64,000 nucleotides of DNA from Burkholderiales bacterium. Lineage in GTDB: Bacteria > Pseudomonadota > Gammaproteobacteria > Burkholderiales > Methylophilaceae. Location: NCBI GenBank assembly GCA_030831475.1, contig JAURKY010000006.1, forward strand, positions 83,174 through 147,173, in the 5' to 3' direction. The notes under the pieces are model-generated. The model was not told the origin of the DNA, made no database searches, and saw nothing but the letters and a program-made list of their open reading frames with translations. Both the position numbers and the translations under genes were made by a program. Shown here piece by piece: positions 8,542 to 17,887 of the stretch (position 1 is the first letter of the stretch; every line of letters begins with the position of its first letter).

Positions 8542-8954
8542 AGACTTAATCCCATAAGGATGGCATCCTCACGTCCAAATTTAGCTTTATAGTAATTTTT
8601 TCTAATACTCATTTCGTTAAAACCAAATTTTTCATAAAGTTGAATGGCAGCATGATTTGTTTTTCTTACCTCTAAAAAGATATCTTTGATTTTCATCGCT
8701 TCACAACAAGTTAAAAAATGCTCAAAAATAAAACTTCCTAAGCCCATTTTTTGAGAGTCTACCTTAACGGTGATATTAAGTAACTCACATTCATCCAATA
8801 CATGACTGGCAATAAAATAACCTTGGATGATTTGATTAAGGCTAAAAATTTTTGATAAGTGCTTAGCTTTTAGAGAATCTTCGAAATTTTCCTCGCTCCA
8901 TGGGGTAAAGTGTGCTTTTTTTTCTATCATCGAAATTGACTTGATATCGGCCAT
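8538..8954 (-). CDS. rimI: ribosomal-protein-alanine N-acetyltransferase (GNAT)
   Basis: Small GNAT acetyltransferase that modifies the N-terminal alanine of ribosomal protein S18 in E. coli. The 138 residues show the GNAT core: the N-terminal F-TPWSEENF segment, the acetyl-CoA binding loop QKMGLGSFIFEH and the late LEVRKTNHAAIQLYEKFGF motif. Placement directly after tsaB is the conserved proteobacterial arrangement. Slightly shorter than E. coli RimI (148). Confidence 0.92.
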   Translation of the reverse strand: MADIKSISMIEKKAHFTPWSEENFEDSLKAKHLSKIFSLNQIIQGYFIASHVLDECELLNITVKVDSQKMGLGSFIFEHFLTCCEAMKIKDIFLEVRKTNHAAIQLYEKFGFNEMSIRKNYYKAKFGREDAILMGLSL

Positions 8955-8985
8955 TATCAGATCATTGATTTCAATTTGAGCGAGA

Positions 8986-9660
8986 TTAATCAGCCTCTCT
9001 CTCCTTAATGGTATAGGCCACCTTATCTCGAACGTAAATGGGTTGTGCGTAAACTAAATTAAAATTTTTAGCAAATCTATTTTTTGCAAGATGCCCTATG
9101 ATCTCAGCCAGCGCATACTCTTGATCATCGATGATCGGATTTAAATGATCATATTGCTTTTTAATTTCTTTTGCATAGGGCCTGACCCCAGAACCAATGA
9201 TGATGGGATTAGAACATTGATAATCTGGTAATTTATCTGGATCAACGACCATCATTTCACCATGAAAATTAAAGGCGTTATCAATAAATTCAACCCCCGC
9301 GATATAGACTTGATTCATTCTGGCATCGATGCAACTTATTGTATATGGCTTTGAATGAATTGCTGCATAAGCCTCCAAAGTATTGATGCCTACGATAGGT
9401 AGATTTTGAGCGTAGGCGATGCCATAAGCGATGCCACAAGCAACCCGCACGCCAGTAAATGAGCCTGGTCCTGCGCCAAAAGTAATACCGTCAAGATCAG
9501 AAAATTCAAAACTGTTTTCTTTTAAGAGCAGTCTAATTTCAGATAAAAGATTTTCTGAATTCTCTTTGTTTGCAGGATAGGTCTTTAAAAAAGATTGGTT
9601 CCCGGTCATCAATGCGATCGAGAACAATGAGCCGGAACTGTCAAGCGATAAAATTTTCAT
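8986..9660 (-). CDS. tsaB: tRNA threonylcarbamoyladenosine biosynthesis protein TsaB
   Basis: Partner and activator of TsaD in making t6A37 in tRNAs that read ANN codons. The 224-residue ASKHA-fold protein begins MKILSLDSSGSLFSIAL and carries the family hallmark GITFGAGPGSFTGVRVACG near residue 60. The DSSGS segment replaces the more usual DTST of the first phosphate loop. The partner gene tsaC lies separately at 33079. Confidence 0.93.
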   Translation of the reverse strand: MKILSLDSSGSLFSIALMTGNQSFLKTYPANKENSENLLSEIRLLLKENSFEFSDLDGITFGAGPGSFTGVRVACGIAYGIAYAQNLPIVGINTLEAYAAIHSKPYTISCIDARMNQVYIAGVEFIDNAFNFHGEMMVVDPDKLPDYQCSNPIIIGSGVRPYAKEIKKQYDHLNPIIDDQEYALAEIIGHLAKNRFAKNFNLVYAQPIYVRDKVAYTIKEREAD

Positions 9661-9668
9661 TAACGTTA

Positions 9669-11600
9669 TTATAAACTTTTCAAAAACGCTATGGCCTCAT
9701 CTTGGTCACGAGATCTTTTGTAATGGGGTAAGCTTTTCCAAAATTTTTTACCATAGCCACGATTAATAATTCTAGGGTCAGTAATGGCTAAAACCCCTCG
9801 GTCGTTATGGTCTCTAATCAGTCTACCTGAGCCTTGTTTTAACTGAATGACAGCATGAGGTAATTGCAAGTTAAAAAAAGCATTCAACCCCCTTGCGTTG
9901 AAGTGATTAATTTTTGATTCAAATATCGGATCCCCTGGTGACTGAAAGGGAAGTTTATCAATAATGACGAGGGATAATTTTTGACCTCTGATATCGATAC
10001 CCTCCCAAAATGACATCGAACCTACCAGAACGGCCGAGGGCAATTCTCTAAAACGTTTTAATATAACATTTTTAGATTCATTACCCTGACTCAGGACAGA
10101 AATATCAAGATTTCTTTTTAAAAATTCATCTTTTAACAGTGTGCTAATTTCTGCAACGCCCTTTAAGCTGGTTGACAAGATAAATGTTCTTCCATGACAG
10201 GCTTCAATCAAAGGCAACATCTTATTGACAAGATAAATATTAAAGTTACTGTCATTGGGTTCAGGCATACCCTCCGGTACATACAACATTGCATTTTTTT
10301 GATAATCAAATGGGCTTGGGTATGATTTTTCGCGCGCATCATTTAAGCCCAAGTCTTCTTTGAAGTGTTCAAACGAATTATCCACCGTTAACGTTGCAGA
10401 GGTAAACAGCCAATTTAGCTGATGATCCTCACGAATTTTTTTAAATGGCTCAGCAACACTTAGTGGGGTAATATTAAATTGTATTGATTTTGCATAAAGG
10501 TCTAGCCAGTAGACAAATTTTTCATCCTTATCATCTAGCCATAATAGGATTTGATTCAGATAGTTATCAAGTCGCTCTAAATTTTTTTTATGCTCTGGAC
10601 TCTCGTCACTATTTTGAATTAAAAAGTCTCTTAGTTGATTGAGGTGTTCATGAACTATCTTAAGATCCTCTATAAATGCCTGTTTATTTTCAATGTTATC
10701 CAATAAAACTCGATGACCAACTGCAGGTAATGATGACCTAAGCCCACTTAGTAAGCTTATGATAGCCTCAGTAAGATTAAAAAAAGCTTTATCCTCAAGG
10801 TCATATTTTGCATAAGAAAGATTTAATTCTTGCAGGTATACAATCAATTGATTGCTTGAAAAATTATTTCCAAAAAAAAATGACGCAATTTCTGGCACCT
10901 GATGTGCCTCATCAAAAAAAATAGTGTCAACCTTAGGTAATATCTCCGAAATGTCCTCGTCTTTTAGAGATAGGTCAGCAAAAAGCAAATGATGATTCAC
11001 AACAATGATCTCAGCGCTTAAGGCTTTTTTTCTAGCTTTCAAAAAAAAACATTCCTTGGCATGGGCGCATGATTGACCTAAACAGTTATCGCTCGTCGAG
11101 GTCACAAGTGGCCATACAGTTGAAGATTCCGGAATATCATCGATTTCTGAAATTTCGCCGGTGACGCTATGTACAGAAAAGCGCTTAATTTTCTCAAGAT
11201 GTGAAATATCATCTCGATTAAGAAACAAACCCTCCGAAGCCACATTTTCCATTCTTAGCTGACAAAGATAATTATTTCTCCCTTTTAGAACAGAAACCTC
11301 TAAGGGAATTTTTAGGGCATCACGAATTCTTGGAATATCTTTTAAAAATAATTGATCCTGTAAATTTTTTGTGGCGGTCGAGATAATAGCCTTACCGCCA
11401 TGCATCAAAATGGGAGCCAGGTAAGCAAACGTTTTTCCTGTCCCTGTCCCCGCTTCAATAATTGTGGGTGAGTCGCTTTGAAATGCATCATGAATAAATT
11501 CAGCCATATGGACTTGGTCCTCACGAACCTGATAGCTATCCATAATTTTTGATAAAGGGCCATCAACTGAAAAAAATTCATGTAGCAAAGAATGGCTCAT
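9669..11600 (-). CDS. ATP-dependent DNA helicase, DinG/YoaA family (XPD-like)
   Basis: Superfamily 2 Fe-S helicase of the XPD/DinG group, probably acting in repair of stalled replication forks. The 643 residues show Walker A (IEAGTGTGKT, about 47-56), an Fe-S cluster domain with CLGQSCAHAKEC plus the earlier CQL cysteine, the DEAH box (FFDEAHQ), and C-terminal motifs V-VI (SFWEGIDIRG, QGSGRLIRD). Length matches YoaA better than the longer DinG. It sits 8 bases before tsaB in the same orientation. Confidence 0.9.
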   Translation of the reverse strand: MSHSLLHEFFSVDGPLSKIMDSYQVREDQVHMAEFIHDAFQSDSPTIIEAGTGTGKTFAYLAPILMHGGKAIISTATKNLQDQLFLKDIPRIRDALKIPLEVSVLKGRNNYLCQLRMENVASEGLFLNRDDISHLEKIKRFSVHSVTGEISEIDDIPESSTVWPLVTSTSDNCLGQSCAHAKECFFLKARKKALSAEIIVVNHHLLFADLSLKDEDISEILPKVDTIFFDEAHQVPEIASFFFGNNFSSNQLIVYLQELNLSYAKYDLEDKAFFNLTEAIISLLSGLRSSLPAVGHRVLLDNIENKQAFIEDLKIVHEHLNQLRDFLIQNSDESPEHKKNLERLDNYLNQILLWLDDKDEKFVYWLDLYAKSIQFNITPLSVAEPFKKIREDHQLNWLFTSATLTVDNSFEHFKEDLGLNDAREKSYPSPFDYQKNAMLYVPEGMPEPNDSNFNIYLVNKMLPLIEACHGRTFILSTSLKGVAEISTLLKDEFLKRNLDISVLSQGNESKNVILKRFRELPSAVLVGSMSFWEGIDIRGQKLSLVIIDKLPFQSPGDPIFESKINHFNARGLNAFFNLQLPHAVIQLKQGSGRLIRDHNDRGVLAITDPRIINRGYGKKFWKSLPHYKRSRDQDEAIAFLKSL

Positions 11601-11603
11601 TAG

Positions 11604-11885
11604 TTATTCTTTTCTATCTGAATGACCAAGGTCCATGTGGGGATTTATTTCGTCCCGCAAACGTTGTTTAATGAATTTCACGTCGATAAAGCCACCTTCA
11701 TCTTTTCTTGAAAAAATGAGCTTTTCATTGCACCATACTTCAAACTTACCGCCATCACTTGGAACCATTTGTAAGTATTCAATGTCCTTAGAGAAGGTGT
11801 TAATAATTTCTTGTGAAATCCATGACGCTCGTAATAGCCAGTTACATTGTGTGCAAAAATAAATTTTTATTCTAGACTGACTCAT
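11604..11885 (-). CDS. SelT/SelW/SelH-family (Rdx) thioredoxin-like protein
   Basis: A 93-residue protein with an N-terminal redox motif CTQC (about residues 11-14) in the beta-turn-helix setting of the Rdx family, followed by GGKFEVWCNEKLIFSRKDEGGF, the diagnostic core of SelW-like proteins. The position that is selenocysteine in selenoprotein W is cysteine here, so no recoding is needed. It lies 3 bases ahead of the helicase gene on the same strand. The substrate is unknown; a redox role is inferred from the motif. Confidence 0.85.
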   Translation of the reverse strand: MSQSRIKIYFCTQCNWLLRASWISQEIINTFSKDIEYLQMVPSDGGKFEVWCNEKLIFSRKDEGGFIDVKFIKQRLRDEINPHMDLGHSDRKE

Positions 11886-11962
11886 ACATTCAATGGTTTA
11901 ATTATTGGCTTAGATTTAATATACTCTTTTATAACGTATTCTGAGGTTTAATTAAAGTAACA

Positions 11963-13357
11963 ATGAAAACTAAATTCCAAAAATTTCTCTTTATCTTTTT
12001 TGGTGCAACTTTAGGTGCACTTATATCTATTAATTTTCAGGCCTTAGCTGAAAAAACTACCTCTCCGAACTTACCGATTGAGGATCTTAGAACGTTTGCT
12101 GAAGTCTTCGGAAAAATTAAAACAGACTATGTTGAAGATATTGAAGATAAAAAATTAATTAATGAAGCGCTCACTGGAATGTTGGCAGGGCTTGATCCTC
12201 ACTCAACCTTCTTAGACCTGGATAATTTTAAAGAAATGCAGCAAGGCACCTCAGGTGAATTTGGTGGGCTTGGTATTGAAGTAGGTATGGAAGATGGTTT
12301 TGTCAAAGTGATATCACCCATCGAAGATACCCCTGCGTATGAGGCAGGTTTAAAGTCAGGTGATTTAATTATGAAGCTTGATCAAACCCAAGTTAAGGGA
12401 CTCACTCTCAATGAAGCTGTCAAACTCATGCGAGGTAAGCCGGGATCATCTATTAAAATTCAGGTGCTTCGTAAGGGTGTTGATGCTCCCTTTGATGTAA
12501 TGATTGTTAGGGCGCATATTAAAACTAAAAGTGTAAAAGCAAAAATTGTAGAGCCTAACTATGGTTATGTCAGAATTACTCAATTCCAAGAGAGAACCAC
12601 ACAAGATCTTGCAGAAGCGCTCAAGAAAATTCGTCGCGAAAATAAGTATGCCTTCAACGGTATTGTGCTTGACCTTAGAAACAATCCAGGTGGACTTTTA
12701 AACGCGGCTGTAGGTGTTTCTGCTGCCTTCTTAGAGGAAGGTGATCTGGTGGTTTACACTGAAGGCAGAGCTCCTGACTCTAAAATGCACTTGACTGCCA
12801 TTCCTGAAAATTACGTAAAAAACTACCCTGCTAGTAAAAATTATTTTGATAAGGTCCCTAGCGATGTTAAACATACGCCGCTTGTTGTGTTAGTTAACAA
12901 CGGATCTGCTTCTGCCTCTGAAATTGTTGCCGGTGCTCTACAAGATCATGGGCGCGGCACCATATTGGGCACACGGAGTTTTGGTAAAGGTTCGGTACAA
13001 AGTATCCTTCCTATGAACAATGGTACCGCCATTAAGCTGACTACCGCTTTATACTTCACCCCGAATGGACGTTCCATTCAGTCTAAAGGCATTGAGCCGG
13101 ACGTGGTTGTCGATGATGGATTTGAACAATTTGCCGTGAGAGAAGAGGATGTAACCAATCATATTGTGAATCCCCAAGGCGAAGATGATCCTACAAAAAA
13201 GGATAAACCTGCCGATGCACCTACCGCTGGTTCTGAGGCATTAAAAAACTTTAAACCTATCGAGCTTGGCGGTAACGACGATAAGCAATTTCAACAGGCT
13301 TTACTTTTCTTAAAAGGCATAGACAAGGGTATCGATTACTCTAAACCTAAAAAATAA
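11963..13357 (+). CDS. ctpA: carboxy-terminal processing protease (S41 family)
   Basis: Periplasmic or membrane-anchored C-terminal processing peptidase. The 464 residues show an N-terminal signal/anchor (about 8-29), a PDZ domain (about 95-180) and the S41 catalytic domain. The catalytic dyad fits Ser317 in NNGSASASEI and Lys342 in SFGKGSVQ, 25 residues apart as in Prc. LDLRNNPGG is the strand preceding the active site. The acidic, proline-rich stretch after about 395 is a linker. The downstream coq7 follows after 6 bases. Confidence 0.95.
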   Translation: MKTKFQKFLFIFFGATLGALISINFQALAEKTTSPNLPIEDLRTFAEVFGKIKTDYVEDIEDKKLINEALTGMLAGLDPHSTFLDLDNFKEMQQGTSGEFGGLGIEVGMEDGFVKVISPIEDTPAYEAGLKSGDLIMKLDQTQVKGLTLNEAVKLMRGKPGSSIKIQVLRKGVDAPFDVMIVRAHIKTKSVKAKIVEPNYGYVRITQFQERTTQDLAEALKKIRRENKYAFNGIVLDLRNNPGGLLNAAVGVSAAFLEEGDLVVYTEGRAPDSKMHLTAIPENYVKNYPASKNYFDKVPSDVKHTPLVVLVNNGSASASEIVAGALQDHGRGTILGTRSFGKGSVQSILPMNNGTAIKLTTALYFTPNGRSIQSKGIEPDVVVDDGFEQFAVREEDVTNHIVNPQGEDDPTKKDKPADAPTAGSEALKNFKPIELGGNDDKQFQQALLFLKGIDKGIDYSKPKK

Positions 13358-13363
13358 GTTCGG

Positions 13364-13987
13364 ATGTTAGATAAATTAATCACAGAGATTGATAGGGGCC
13401 TAAAAACACTTTCGATCCCATCAATTGAGAGTCGTCCTTACCCAGGTTCAGATATTAAAGAAACTCAACCTCTATCGGAGTCGGACAAAAGAAAACATGC
13501 CCAATTAATGAGGATCAACCATTCAGGTGAAATTTGTGCCCAGGCGTTATACAGGGGTCAGCTCTTATTTAATAAAAATCCTAAAATTCAAATAGAGCTC
13601 GAAAAAGCAGCCTCTGAAGAAATAGACCATTTAGCTTGGTGTGAAAAAAGAATTGATGAATTGGATGGAAAAACAAGTAGGCTAAACCCCATCCTTTACG
13701 CAGGCTCATTTGCAATTGGTAGCCTAGCCAGCATTATTGATGAAAAATATAACCTGGGTTTCTTAGCTGAAACAGAAAAACAGGTCTCAGCCCATCTCGA
13801 AAGTCATTTAAACATGCTTAATCCAGATGATAAAAAAACTTTAAAAATTCTTGAGACTATGAAATTAGATGAGGAAAAGCATCAAGGATCTGCCCATGCA
13901 TTAGGCGCTAAAAAACTCCCAAAAATAATTGAAACAATCATGAAAAAAACTGCTAAATTAATGACAAGTTCAACTTACCATATTTAA
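13364..13987 (+). CDS. coq7: demethoxyubiquinol hydroxylase (Coq7 type)
   Basis: Diiron monooxygenase performing the last ring hydroxylation in ubiquinone biosynthesis, at the membrane. The 207 residues show the diiron ligand pattern: RINHSGEICAQALYRGQ, EEIDHLAW and late EEKH. A membrane-associating hydrophobic stretch (LYAGSFAIGSLASI) sits mid-protein. Oxygen-dependent Coq7 fits an aerobic lifestyle together with the aa3 oxidase and HemF in this window. It lies between ctpA and the DUF2322 gene with gaps of 2-6 bases. Confidence 0.95.
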   Translation: MLDKLITEIDRGLKTLSIPSIESRPYPGSDIKETQPLSESDKRKHAQLMRINHSGEICAQALYRGQLLFNKNPKIQIELEKAASEEIDHLAWCEKRIDELDGKTSRLNPILYAGSFAIGSLASIIDEKYNLGFLAETEKQVSAHLESHLNMLNPDDKKTLKILETMKLDEEKHQGSAHALGAKKLPKIIETIMKKTAKLMTSSTYHI

Positions 13988-13989
13988 TT

Positions 13990-14304
13990 ATGCAAAAATT
14001 CAAAGATGTCCTAGAAACCCTTGAGGATGCAAGCCATGTAAAGAAAATCCAACTGTTTGATGAAGAAAAAGAACTGGTTGGACAAATCGAAAGTAAACCT
14101 GGGAGTCTAGGGTCAATCAAGGTCTACCACCATCTTTGGGCTGTTTTTGGCGAGCTTAACCTTGATGCTGCGGTAGAGGGTCTTGATTTATATTCAGAGC
14201 ATACCGAGGATGCACAAAATCATCCAGGCAAGCACCCTAATATCGATCGACTTTTAGATATCATAGAAACTGAAGAGACTTACTCAATAAAAATTATCAA
14301 ATAA
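13990..14304 (+). CDS. DUF2322 family protein
   Basis: A 104-residue acidic cytoplasmic protein with the recognisable DUF2322 features: ELVGQIESKPGSLGSIKVYHHL in the first half, then LDLYSEHTEDAQNHPGKHPNID. The family is known mainly from betaproteobacteria and has no assigned function. It follows coq7 by 2 bases, so it is probably co-translated; a link to quinone metabolism would be guesswork. Its end overlaps the convergent OsmC gene by 8 bases. Confidence 0.82.
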   Translation: MQKFKDVLETLEDASHVKKIQLFDEEKELVGQIESKPGSLGSIKVYHHLWAVFGELNLDAAVEGLDLYSEHTEDAQNHPGKHPNIDRLLDIIETEETYSIKIIK

Positions 14305-14710
14305 TTTCATAGTCGTGAGTAATGGCGACCGATTTTCCTAACATAATCGATGCAGAGCAATATTTTTCAGCAGATAAAGTAATCGCTCTTTCAATTGCGT
14401 TTGGATCCAAAGCATCGCCGCTTATAACAAAGTGAATATGAATTTTTGTAAATACTTTAGGAATGCTATCTGCTCGCTCGGCAGTAATGACTGCCTCGCA
14501 ATGGTTAATGGCTTGGCGTGATTTTTTCAAAATGGTGATGACATCATATGACGTGCAGCCCCCCATACTAATAAGTAAAGCCTCCATGGGTCTCATACCC
14601 CGATTTTGGCCACCAGCCTCTTCTGGGCCGTCCATAAAATAAAAAAGGCCTGAATCTGTTGATCCTTTAAAGCTAACTTCCCCTTCCCAGTTAACGTTAA
14701 CCTTCATCAT
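14297..14710 (-). CDS. OsmC/Ohr-family protein (YhfA-like)
   Basis: The 137-residue OsmC-fold protein has two conserved cysteines in the expected contexts ([15 protein letters not shown] and [12 protein letters not shown]). Family members are thiol-dependent hydroperoxide reductases or related proteins. The short form with [13 protein letters not shown] is closer to YhfA than to Ohr or OsmC proper, so substrate specificity is unclear. It overlaps the upstream FKBP gene by 4 bases, ATGA style. Confidence 0.88.
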   Translation of the reverse strand: MMKVNVNWEGEVSFKGSTDSGLFYFMDGPEEAGGQNRGMRPMEALLISMGGCTSYDVITILKKSRQAINHCEAVITAERADSIPKVFTKIHIHFVISGDALDPNAIERAITLSAEKYCSASIMLGKSVAITHDYEII

Positions 14711-15153
14711 TTAATACCCAACAATTCAACATCAAAAATAAGATCGGCATTTGGTGGAATGACATTACCCGCACCTCTGCGTCCATAACCGAACTCACTT
14801 GGGATATGAATAGTTCGTTTACCACCAATTTGCATGCCTTTAAAACCTTCATCCCACCCACGAATCACTTGGCCTACGCCTAAAATAAATGTAAAAGGTT
14901 CACGGCGATCTAGTGAGCTATCAAATTTTTGTCCTTTAAAGTCTTTAGCGTTTGCATCATAAAGCCAGCCGGTGTAATGAACGGTAATTGAAAGTCCCTT
15001 TTCAGCCTCACGACCCTCACCCACTTTTGAGTCGATGAGTTTTAACTCGGTAATTTTTTGCTCCATGCTTTCATCCTTAATATTGATATCAACTGCCATC
15101 AAGGGCAATGACTGAATTACTAAAAAAAATATTAATAACAAGTTTTTAAACAT
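14707..15153 (-). CDS. FKBP-type peptidyl-prolyl cis-trans isomerase (exported)
   Basis: The 148 residues comprise a signal peptide ([20 protein letters not shown]) and one FKBP domain. Landmarks are [39 protein letters not shown], and [20 protein letters not shown]. Active-site residues typical of functional FKBPs (Y, F, D, W, Y) are in place, so isomerase activity in the periplasm is likely. It sits between dacB and the osmC-like gene. Confidence 0.93.
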   Translation of the reverse strand: MFKNLLLIFFLVIQSLPLMAVDINIKDESMEQKITELKLIDSKVGEGREAEKGLSITVHYTGWLYDANAKDFKGQKFDSSLDRREPFTFILGVGQVIRGWDEGFKGMQIGGKRTIHIPSEFGYGRRGAGNVIPPNADLIFDVELLGIK

Positions 15154-15162
15154 TTTAAAATC

Positions 15163-16578
15163 CTATTTCATATAAAAAATTTTTTCTATTAACTTTTCCT
15201 GAAGAGAGGTAGACAATCCGGCTCTTTGATCATTCATTAAAAAAATAAACATGATCATTTCATTTTGGTTATTTAAAAAAAACCCAGCCATTGCATTAAC
15301 ATCTTTTAATGACCCAGTTTTAAAATGGCCCCTTGCATTGACAGGCGAATATAACATTCTTTTTTCAAGCGTGCCATCAATTGCAGATATAGGAAATGAG
15401 GCGATAATTTCTGGCATCAATGGGTGAACATAAATAGCATGAAGTAGCTCTGACAATTGGTAAGCACTTACTTTTATTTTTCTTGATAACCCCGCGCCGT
15501 TATCGACGAATAAACCATCAATATTAAATCCTTTTAAAATAAACCAGTCATGGATGAATTGATTAACATCCTCCTCGGTAGCTGGCATCATTATTTCTTC
15601 AGCCAACATCGTGAGCATTAAATTTCTTGACATGAGGTTAAGGCTGTATTTGTTAATATCACGAATAAGTTCGCTCAGTGGTGCTGAAAAATGTGAAACA
15701 AGAGAGGGAGTTGATGATTTATCTTCATTAGCTAATTTTAAATTTCCCTCAAATACACCTCCACTTGAAAGCCAAAGTTTCTTAAAATTTTCCAAAAAAT
15801 AAATATCATCATCAATCGCATACAAATCAATCTCTTTACTCTCACAATCACGACTGATAGATCCTCCAAATATAATTTTCTGCATATTTTTTTCTTTAGA
15901 TAAATCGTAAGTGATTTTTGACCTCCAATTGCGGCACTTATCTTTAGTCAAGCTTATTTGATTTACAACTTCTAGAACCTCAAGATTGGGATCTTTGAAA
16001 ATTTTAAGTTCATCATTAATGACCTCCAACTTAAAATTTATTGTATTTGCTTGTATTGAAACAGCATCAGGCAGAACGTTATAGGCTCTCAAAGGGTCGT
16101 TATCAAAATTTTTTTCTTGGGACATTGATCCAAAATACGTGGAGTCAATAACTAAATCTCCATTAATTTTATAAATCCCAAGTTGTCTTAATCTGACTAT
16201 CATCTTCTCAAGGTCGTTAACTGAAAAAGATGCATCACCTCGCCCTTTAAAAATTAAATCTCCCTCTAAAACACCCTCGACAATCTCACCTGAGGGATAA
16301 AAGTCTGATTGCCATTTAAAGTTCGGTCCAAGCTTCTCTATGGCCATGAAAGTTGTAATAATTTTTACTAGAGAAGCAGAGTTAAATAGGGATTGGCTAT
16401 TGTGTTCAAAATTTAGTTTTTCAGGTTGGGTTAAATTTTTAACTATCAATGAGTAATTATTGTGATCAAAAGAATAGGAATTAATAATTTTTTTTAAATC
16501 AGCATCATTGTCTGCATTTGCAAACCATGAGCAAAATAAAAGACAAAATAAAATGATCTTAATGAATTTCATTTTCAA
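15163..16578 (-). CDS. dacB: D-alanyl-D-alanine carboxypeptidase/endopeptidase (PBP4, S13 family)
   Basis: Periplasmic low-molecular-weight penicillin-binding protein that trims or cleaves peptidoglycan cross-links. The 471 residues show a signal peptide (to about residue 22), the SxxK motif (SASLVK, near residue 67), SLN as the SxN motif, and KTG in HFKTGSLKDVNAM near the C-terminus. The large insertion between SxxK and SxN is typical of S13 enzymes. The first 20 bases overlap the end of bioA. Confidence 0.92.
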   Translation of the reverse strand: MKMKFIKIILFCLLFCSWFANADNDADLKKIINSYSFDHNNYSLIVKNLTQPEKLNFEHNSQSLFNSASLVKIITTFMAIEKLGPNFKWQSDFYPSGEIVEGVLEGDLIFKGRGDASFSVNDLEKMIVRLRQLGIYKINGDLVIDSTYFGSMSQEKNFDNDPLRAYNVLPDAVSIQANTINFKLEVINDELKIFKDPNLEVLEVVNQISLTKDKCRNWRSKITYDLSKEKNMQKIIFGGSISRDCESKEIDLYAIDDDIYFLENFKKLWLSSGGVFEGNLKLANEDKSSTPSLVSHFSAPLSELIRDINKYSLNLMSRNLMLTMLAEEIMMPATEEDVNQFIHDWFILKGFNIDGLFVDNGAGLSRKIKVSAYQLSELLHAIYVHPLMPEIIASFPISAIDGTLEKRMLYSPVNARGHFKTGSLKDVNAMAGFFLNNQNEMIMFIFLMNDQRAGLSTSLQEKLIEKIFYMK

Positions 16579-17887
16579 TTGCTTTTTTAATTATTTTGAC
16601 CATAAACTGCATCTCATTATCAGATATACAATATGGAGGCATGAGATAAACGGTCTGTCCCAGAGGCCTAATAAATAAGCCATGATGAAGACAATTTTTA
16701 GTAAAGTTTTCAATATGGACACATTTATCTAACTCAAAAGCCCAAATCATCCCCAAATGTCTAAAATTATGAAGGGGTAAATGTTTTATCTCATCCAACA
16801 AGACGGTTAATTTTTTTGATTTAATTTTATTTTGACTAATAATTTTCTCATCTTTAAAAATAGATAATGTCGCTATAGCTGCGCTGCATGCGAGGGGGTT
16901 ACCGGTATATGAATGTGAATGTAAAAAACCATGGCTAATATCATCATCATAAAATGCATTGAAAATATCATTGGAAGCTAAGGTAACTGATAAAGGTAAA
17001 AAACCTCCTGTGATACCCTTAGAGAGGCAGATAAAATCTGGTTTTATATTTGCATGCTCAATTGCAAACATTTTTCCTGTTCGCCCAAAACCTACTGCAA
17101 CTTCATCAGCAATGAGATGTATATCGTAATTATTACAAAGCTTTCTTAATCCTGTGAGGTAATTTGGGGAATACATGCCCATCCCCCCGGCACATTGCAC
17201 CATTGGCTCAATAATAATGGCCGAAATCATCTGGCTTTTCTTTTCAAAAACACGTTTTAATTCATTTAATTTTTCTGAAACATATTCTTCTTCTGATTGA
17301 TCATGCTTTTTAAACCGCCAATCCGGCGAATCAACTTGAATATGGCTTCGTAAAAGTTGTTGATAGTTTCTTTGAAATAAAGGTACAGATGTTACTGACA
17401 ATGCGCCTAAAGTCTCTCCATGATAACTATTTTTTAAATAAACAATTTTATTTTTTTTAGGTTGTCTTTTTAGCGACCAATAATGAGTGCTCATTTTGAT
17501 GGCAATTTCAATGGCATTGGCACCATCACTGCCATAAAAACAGTGGCCTAATTTTGTCAATTTGTTAAGCTTTGCAGACAAGTTGATCACAGGCTCATGG
17601 GTGAGTCCAGCTATCATCGTGTGTTCAAGTTGATTCATTTGCTTTTTAATTGCAGCTTTAATTTTTGGATGATTATGTCCAAAGAGATTAACCCACCAAG
17701 AACTGATAGCATCAAGGTAACGTTTCCCATCAAAATCATACAGCCAAACCCCTTTTGCTTTTTTTATGGGAATTAATGGGTTAGTTTCAAAATGTTTCAT
17801 TTGTGAGCACGGATGCCAAACATGTTTGAGACTTTTTATTGAAATGCTTTGATTATTCATGAAAATTAGGGCGCTGGATTCATACAC
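16559..17887 (-). CDS. bioA: adenosylmethionine-8-amino-7-oxononanoate aminotransferase
   Basis: PLP enzyme of biotin synthesis, using SAM as amino donor to make 7,8-diaminopelargonate. Landmarks are WHPCSQMK near the N-terminus, ISSWWVNLFGHNHP, GSDGANAIEIAIKM, SYHGETLGALSVT, LIADEVAVGFGRTG and the PLP-lysine motif LSKGITGGFLPLS. The longest frame is 442 codons; the ATG at 17860 (residue 10, MNNQSIS) may be the true start because it clears the upstream stop at 17866. The other biotin genes are not in this window. Confidence 0.95.
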   Translation of the reverse strand: MYESSALIFMNNQSISIKSLKHVWHPCSQMKHFETNPLIPIKKAKGVWLYDFDGKRYLDAISSWWVNLFGHNHPKIKAAIKKQMNQLEHTMIAGLTHEPVINLSAKLNKLTKLGHCFYGSDGANAIEIAIKMSTHYWSLKRQPKKNKIVYLKNSYHGETLGALSVTSVPLFQRNYQQLLRSHIQVDSPDWRFKKHDQSEEEYVSEKLNELKRVFEKKSQMISAIIIEPMVQCAGGMGMYSPNYLTGLRKLCNNYDIHLIADEVAVGFGRTGKMFAIEHANIKPDFICLSKGITGGFLPLSVTLASNDIFNAFYDDDISHGFLHSHSYTGNPLACSAAIATLSIFKDEKIISQNKIKSKKLTVLLDEIKHLPLHNFRHLGMIWAFELDKCVHIENFTKNCLHHGLFIRPLGQTVYLMPPYCISDNEMQFMVKIIKKAIENEIH